Shown: piece after piece, positions 60,155 to 64,000 of the stretch
Position numbering within the stretch: position 1 is the first letter of the stretch
How the letters are laid out: each line of letters starts with the position of its first letter
Origin: Soonwooa sp023440705
GTDB taxonomy: Bacteria; Bacteroidota; Bacteroidia; Flavobacteriales; Weeksellaceae
Reading direction: 5' to 3'
DNA: 64,000 nucleotides
NCBI GenBank assembly: GCA_023440705.1
Contig: JAEXRP010000008.1
Location: forward strand, 68,920 to 132,919
Translations under genes and position numbers: made by a program
The notes under the pieces: generated by a model
What the model was told of the DNA's origin: nothing
What the model saw: only the letters and a program-made list of their open reading frames with translations
Databases searched by the model: none

Positions 60155-60693
60155 TTCGTCACACAGAAGTGGATGTTCCGAAAGGGACTTGTTATGGGCA
60201 AAAAAATGTGCCTTTGAAGAAAAATGCAGAGAAAGAGTTTGCGAAATTAAAACGACTTTTACCGAAGTCTTATGATGTTGTATACAGCAGTCCTAGTCAA
60301 CGTTGTACAGAATTAGCACAGTTTTTAGACCCCAATTTTAAAACTGAAAAAGCACTTCTAGAACTCAATTTTGGAGATTGGGAAGGCATGCTTTGGCAAG
60401 ATATCCCAGAACATGAACTTAAAATTTGGGGAGAAAATTTTGTTACCGAAAAACCACCAAAAGGTGAAAATCTACTAAAACTTTTTGAACGTACCAGTCA
60501 ATTTTTTGATACTTTAAGAATGTATGATGATCAAGATATTGTGATTGTTGCTCATGCTGGCGTTATCCGATGCATGATAGCTTACATGTTACAAATCCCG
60601 TTGGAGAATATTTTTAAAATCCAAGTTGGCTTTGGAAAAGTTTACAAATTTGACCTTAAAGACGATTCGCAAATGGATCAATGGTTTGTTTAA
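60139..60693 (+). CDS. cobC: alpha-ribazole phosphatase (histidine phosphatase)
   Basis: 184 residues of the histidine phosphatase (phosphoglycerate mutase-like) family. The N-terminal catalytic YLIRHTEVDVPKGTCYG (His of RHT) and the later IVAHAGVIRCM (second His) with ELNFGDWEGMLW (acid Glu) are complete. CobC removes the phosphate from alpha-ribazole-phosphate or adenosylcobalamin-5'-phosphate. Overlap with cobS supports that role over a general phosphatase. Confidence 0.9.
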   Translation: MSIYLIRHTEVDVPKGTCYGQKNVPLKKNAEKEFAKLKRLLPKSYDVVYSSPSQRCTELAQFLDPNFKTEKALLELNFGDWEGMLWQDIPEHELKIWGENFVTEKPPKGENLLKLFERTSQFFDTLRMYDDQDIVIVAHAGVIRCMIAYMLQIPLENIFKIQVGFGKVYKFDLKDDSQMDQWFV

Positions 60694-60770
60694 TCTTTAT
60701 TAAACAAAATTCAGAAATTCAATAAAATACACTGTCCGAAAAAACTAACTCGGAAAAATTTTCATAATGG

Positions 60771-60845
60771 TTAAGGATTTTGACTGTCCTCGTTATTAGC
60801 TGTTTTTTGATCTAAAATTGCTTCATATTTATCCTGATATGAAAC
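60771..60845 (-). pseudogene. possible gene relic (C-terminal fragment)
   Basis: On the minus strand a short frame reads VSYQDKYEAILDQKTANNEDS and ends in TAA at 60771; it has a stop just upstream and no start. A CACTGTCCG word lies beyond it at about 60730-60738, resembling ends of some insertion sequences. It could be the decayed 3' end of a transposase gene or chance. The rest of 60694-61051 shows nothing else. Confidence 0.2.
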
Positions 60846-61051
60846 AGTTTTACTTCGATATTATTATTTTTTAGTTAAATAACTAAATATATTGAAAATA
60901 AATAAGTTAAATGCGTCATTCATATCCATATTTGCATTCAATTTCAATTTGTATTGTATACTATTTTTTCATTATATAATGCTATTTTTTCAATTTTTAA
61001 TAAAATTAAACTACATGTTATTGAAAATATTACCTTTAGCCACAAAAAAAA

Positions 61052-62449
61052 ATGAAAAAATTCAATTTTCTAACTGTTTTACTATCTACAGTTGTTATTG
61101 GCTCTAGTAGTAATGCAGTTTTTGCACAAGCTAATTCTAATAAAGTAGCACCAAACGAGTGCGAACAAAAATCTCCATTCGGAGGATGGCGCGGTGCCGC
61201 AATGGGAAAAGCTGCTGTTGATGTAGAAGTTCCTGCTGGACAAAATTACAAATACTATGGTCTAAAGACGACTTACCTTTACCTAGAAGATGGTGCAGGT
61301 GCATTAGATTACGTTTTGTATGAAGATAACAACGGACTTCCTGGACAAGTTATCAAAGAATTTTCTGGGACATTAACTAGAAATGTTGTTATGAGCAGAT
61401 TAGGAGGCGGTGCTGCTTATATCTCAGAAATTACTGTAATGTTTGATACGCCTCTAGAACTTGCAGGTGGTAAAACTTATTGGATTTCTACAAAAAGAGA
61501 TACTTGGGCCGTAACAGAGACCGTTGTTGGTGGTGAAGCTGCCTTCCTAGAAAACGGTGAATGGACAAAACGTAGCACCCCAACAGAAATGGCTTTTGAG
61601 CTTCTTTGTTCATCAGACATTATTAATTATGACTGTACAACACACGCTTTTACAGGTGTTACACCTAACAGCCCTTTTGACTCTCCATCTATCAAACGTG
61701 GTACATCCGAAGCTGCAAATGATATTTTCGTAGAAAAAGACCGTGAATTTGTAATGAATAAATTAACAGCTGAAGTTATTGTTGAACATCAGTTTTTAAA
61801 ACCTCTTGACTTTGATGTAGTTATATATTCAGATAAAAATGATGCTCCAGATCAGTTAATTGCAAACTATAACAATATCACACCGACAGACTTGACAGTT
61901 TCTGGAATTTATATCGATGCTTTCACCCCAATGTATTATGCAGATATTACATTACCACAACCATTGACTTTATCAGGTGGTAGCAATGGTACTAGATATT
62001 GGATTGGTCTTAGATCAATTAGCGACAATTCGGATAATACAAATCCAGGTATAAGATGGATGACTTATTCTTATAATTCGGGTATTAATTCAAAACCTGC
62101 AATGAGCCGCGATGACGTTGCCAATGCGACTTGGTCTACGTTTGACTCAGGTTACGAAACTGGACTTTTTGTTTTTGGAGAATGTAAGGCATCTCTTGCA
62201 ACTAACGACACTAAAGCTTTTGATTTTAAATATTATCCAAATCCTGTTAAAAACTTCTTGGACTTAAAGTCTGAAAAGAAAATAAACAGTGTTTCAATTT
62301 ATTCTACAGATGCCAAAATTGTTGTTAACAAGACTATTAAAGCCAACAACGACAGAGTAAATCTATCATCAATCGCAAACGGAATGTACATTGTAGATGT
62401 AAAATTCGAAAATGGAACTTCTAAAAACTTTAAAATTGTTAAACAATAA
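61052..62449 (+). CDS. T9SS type A sorting-domain protein
   Basis: 465 residues. The signal peptide ends near VFAQ. Two similar jelly-roll-like halves follow: residues ~45-190 (VDVEVPAGQNYKYYGLKTTYLYLEDG, LELAGGKTYWISTKRD) and ~215-365 (AANDIFVEKDREFVMNKLTAEV, LTLSGGSNGTRYWIGLRS), an internal duplication. The C-terminal ~75 residues are a T9SS sorting domain (FDFKYYPNPVKNFLDLKSEKK to FKIVKQ). Surface or secreted protein of unknown role; the repeated GG-x-YWI pattern suggests an adhesion or binding function, which is inference. Confidence 0.82.
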   Translation: MKKFNFLTVLLSTVVIGSSSNAVFAQANSNKVAPNECEQKSPFGGWRGAAMGKAAVDVEVPAGQNYKYYGLKTTYLYLEDGAGALDYVLYEDNNGLPGQVIKEFSGTLTRNVVMSRLGGGAAYISEITVMFDTPLELAGGKTYWISTKRDTWAVTETVVGGEAAFLENGEWTKRSTPTEMAFELLCSSDIINYDCTTHAFTGVTPNSPFDSPSIKRGTSEAANDIFVEKDREFVMNKLTAEVIVEHQFLKPLDFDVVIYSDKNDAPDQLIANYNNITPTDLTVSGIYIDAFTPMYYADITLPQPLTLSGGSNGTRYWIGLRSISDNSDNTNPGIRWMTYSYNSGINSKPAMSRDDVANATWSTFDSGYETGLFVFGECKASLATNDTKAFDFKYYPNPVKNFLDLKSEKKINSVSIYSTDAKIVVNKTIKANNDRVNLSSIANGMYIVDVKFENGTSKNFKIVKQ

Positions 62450-62497
62450 TATTTAAAGTCTTCACGTAGAATTATTACTATTTATTTTGATACTATA

Positions 62498-62534
62498 GGA
62501 GCTTATTAAACTTAGTTTGATAAGCTTCTTTTTT
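62498..62534 (+). terminator. terminator after the T9SS cargo gene
   Basis: GAGCTTAT pairs with ATAAGCTTC (with an inner AAACT/AGTTT stem) followed by eight T. Confidence 0.8.
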
Positions 62535-62549
62535 TTGATTAAATTAAAA

Positions 62550-62954
62550 CTAAGCATTTGCTACTATACTTTTTCGATAAAAATAGTAGGCATTTAACAA
62601 TCCCGAAATCAACCAAAATAGATAACCTACTGGTACTTTGTGATACTCTGTCATTGCATAAAAATCTAGTTTAAAAATATAATCTAGACCATAAACCAAC
62701 ATCGGAATTATTGTAAAATAAGCTAAATATTTTCCAAAATTCGCAGTATAAAGCATCCAAGAAATTATTAAAGTAAAATTACATAACCATGTTATAAAAT
62801 CTGGCGCTGACTCAAATGCCATCCAGCCCAAACCTGCATACTGAAAACCAAAAGTTTCGGATCTCGTAAAATCTGGCGGAATATGCGAAAACACAGGCGT
62901 CACCAAACTAATGATGTAACTTATGATACTAAAAGCGAGAAAATTCTTTTTCAT
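62550..62954 (-). CDS. hypothetical membrane protein
   Basis: 134 residues with four hydrophobic segments (~5-23, 55-72, 75-95, 105-125) and short loops. No known family is recognised. It begins 2 bp after the topoisomerase III stop codon on the same strand, so it is probably read from the same transcript, but no link to DNA topology is evident. Confidence 0.72.
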   Translation of the reverse strand: MKKNFLAFSIISYIISLVTPVFSHIPPDFTRSETFGFQYAGLGWMAFESAPDFITWLCNFTLIISWMLYTANFGKYLAYFTIIPMLVYGLDYIFKLDFYAMTEYHKVPVGYLFWLISGLLNAYYFYRKSIVANA

Positions 62955-62956
62955 GT

Positions 62957-64000
62957 TTATAAAATTAAACTAAAATTTTCATCAAAACTTAAAACACCTT
63001 CTTCAATATTTTCAGTATGAGTTGTAAAACCTTTTAGCTTGGAGGTTTTTCCTTTTTTAATTAAATCAAAAATCTGTTTTTCGGTCAGCTTTTTTCCAAA
63101 AACATCAAATCCAACTTTGAAACCACAAACTTTAAAATCCGAACAACCAATTGCGGTCTTCCCTTTCATTAGTTTGCTTTTTTTGCATTTTGGACAATCT
63201 TCCTCTTCCCAAACTATGCTTGTCGGTTTTCTAGGAGCGCGTTCTTTCTTCTCTTTTGGAGCCTCGATTTCTTGATGCGCAATAACTTTTGGCTTCTCAT
63301 GAATAACTTTCCTTGTCAAATCTGTCACCATTTGTATCAACTCATCTTTGAAGTGGTTGGCCTCATACTCCCCTTTTTCAATTTTACGAAGTTTGGACTC
63401 CCATTCTCCAGTTAATTCGGGGCTTTTCAGAAGTTCATCTTCGATCGTGTCAATTAACTCAATGCCAACAGTTGTTGCAAAAATATTCTTCTTTTTGCGA
63501 TCGATATATTTTCTTTTAAATAAAGTTTCAATAATATTGGCACGCGTTGAAGGTCGTCCAATGCCATTGTTTTTGAGCATTTCGCGAAGCTCTTCATCTT
63601 CCACTTGCTTGCCCGCAGTTTCCATCGCACGCAACAAAGTCGCTTCGGTATAAGGTTTTGGCGGACTCGTTTTTCCTTGATGGATCAAAGGTTCGTGCTC
63701 CCCCTTTTCACCAATAACAAATTCTGGAATCGATTGTTCTTCGTCTTTTTCTTTCTTTTCAGAGTCGTCTTTTTTGTCTTTCGCATAGACTTCGCGCCAA
63801 CCCATTTCGAGGATTTGTCGTCCAGATGCTTTAAAAGGAATTGTCCCAACTTGAGCCTCAACCAAAGTATTCGAAATTTTACATTCTGGATAAAAAACAG
63901 CGATAAAACGTTTCGCTACCAAATCATAAATCAGCTTTTCTTCTTTGCTAAGATTTGACGTGGGCGGAATTTCGGTCGGGATAATTGCATGGTGATCCGG
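62957..64000 (-). CDS. topB: DNA topoisomerase III, C-terminal part (gene continues past window)
   Basis: The frame is open from the right edge (PDHHAIIPTEIPP, the type IA HxxIxPT motif) to the stop at 62957, 348 codons; the N-terminal Toprim domain and active-site Tyr lie outside. Visible marks: KLIYDLVAKRFIAVFYP, PPKPYTEATLLRAME, NGIGRPSTRANIIETLFKRKYI and ELTGEWESKLRKIEKGEY. The C-terminus has one Cys4 zinc ribbon (CPKC...CSDFKVCGF). Type IA topoisomerases pass single strands to decatenate or relax DNA. Confidence 0.93.
   Translation of the reverse strand, partial: PDHHAIIPTEIPPTSNLSKEEKLIYDLVAKRFIAVFYPECKISNTLVEAQVGTIPFKASGRQILEMGWREVYAKDKKDDSEKKEKDEEQSIPEFVIGEKGEHEPLIHQGKTSPPKPYTEATLLRAMETAGKQVEDEELREMLKNNGIGRPSTRANIIETLFKRKYIDRKKKNIFATTVGIELIDTIEDELLKSPELTGEWESKLRKIEKGEYEANHFKDELIQMVTDLTRKVIHEKPKVIAHQEIEAPKEKKERAPRKPTSIVWEEEDCPKCKKSKLMKGKTAIGCSDFKVCGFKVGFDVFGKKLTEKQIFDLIKKGKTSKLKGFTTHTENIEEGVLSFDENFSLIL

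Noticed and set aside
60892..61107. A 71-codon plus-strand frame before the T9SS cargo gene
   Set aside because: Overlaps the start of the T9SS cargo gene in another frame and has only AT-driven hydrophobic composition.

Overview
The window comes from an AT-rich member of the Bacteroidota, most likely a Chryseobacterium-group flavobacterium (Weeksellaceae). The evidence is a SusC/SusD starch locus, three proteins with type IX secretion (T9SS) C-terminal sorting tails, a GLPGLI-family protein, DUF4199, TAnnTTTG-type -7 promoter boxes in place of sigma70 boxes, and weak A-rich ribosome binding sites. I see no prophage, complete insertion sequence, CRISPR array, rRNA or tRNA. Most of the window is core chromosome with small accessory islands.

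Layout. 1-2681: a truncated cold-shock-domain gene with a long leader, then an RtcB-type RNA ligase behind an operator-like inverted repeat and a REP-like element. 2766-4983: a divergent AraC regulator / CynX-NimT transporter pair. 5426-17218: a starch/maltodextrin utilisation locus in the order SusC, SusD, SusE-like, GH97 alpha-glucosidase, GH13 amylase/neopullulanase, a secreted NTF2-fold protein and an inner-membrane sugar permease. Polymer is bound and imported as oligosaccharide at the outer membrane, cut by GH13 and GH97, and taken through the inner membrane by the permease. 17340-22383: pirin, purD, guaA and a TerC-family transporter. 22437-27280: GLPGLI protein, a T9SS-exported metallophosphatase flanked by near-identical 38-bp terminators, gcvT, and a Crp/Fnr regulator. 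27436-31013: an efflux operon (TolC, HlyD, ABC-2 permease) without a local ATPase. 31317-36729: nitronate monooxygenase, aldo/keto reductase, formimidoylglutamase-like ureohydrolase, an AarF/UbiB-type kinase and a thioesterase.

36921-41895: a three-gene cluster of DUF4287/DUF5655, YdeI and DUF1801 proteins; a large inverted-repeat element; a lipoprotein; a VOC protein; a candidate small RNA with its own promoter and terminator; a serine hydrolase and a DUF4199 protein. 42296-45751: a GH31 glycosidase whose signal peptide is out of frame by one T in an 8-T run, and a CPA1 Na+/H+ antiporter. 45824-48684: DsbA/FrnE-like protein, HAD phosphatase and a peroxiredoxin-thioredoxin-small protein operon. 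49204-54325: aminotransferase, rsmG, a lipoprotein and an AddB-like PD-(D/E)XK nuclease. 54368-57002: a T9SS cargo protein and a glutaryl-CoA dehydrogenase-like enzyme. 57789-60693: an effector-binding protein followed by cobT-cobS-cobC for the cobalamin lower-ligand loop. 61052-64000: a T9SS cargo protein, a small membrane protein and the 3' part of topoisomerase III.

Two intergenic repeat families recur. One is a nested-hairpin REP-like element (four copies). The other is built around CTTTGCGT / AACGCAAAG (one single copy, one inverted pair, one degenerate hairpin). The least explained items are the candidate small RNA at 40176-40257, the T-tract frameshift in the GH31 gene, the DUF4287-YdeI-DUF1801 cluster, and a 21-bp motif shared by the efflux operon and the dsbA-like gene. 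All function calls rest on reading sequence motifs; no database search was run.
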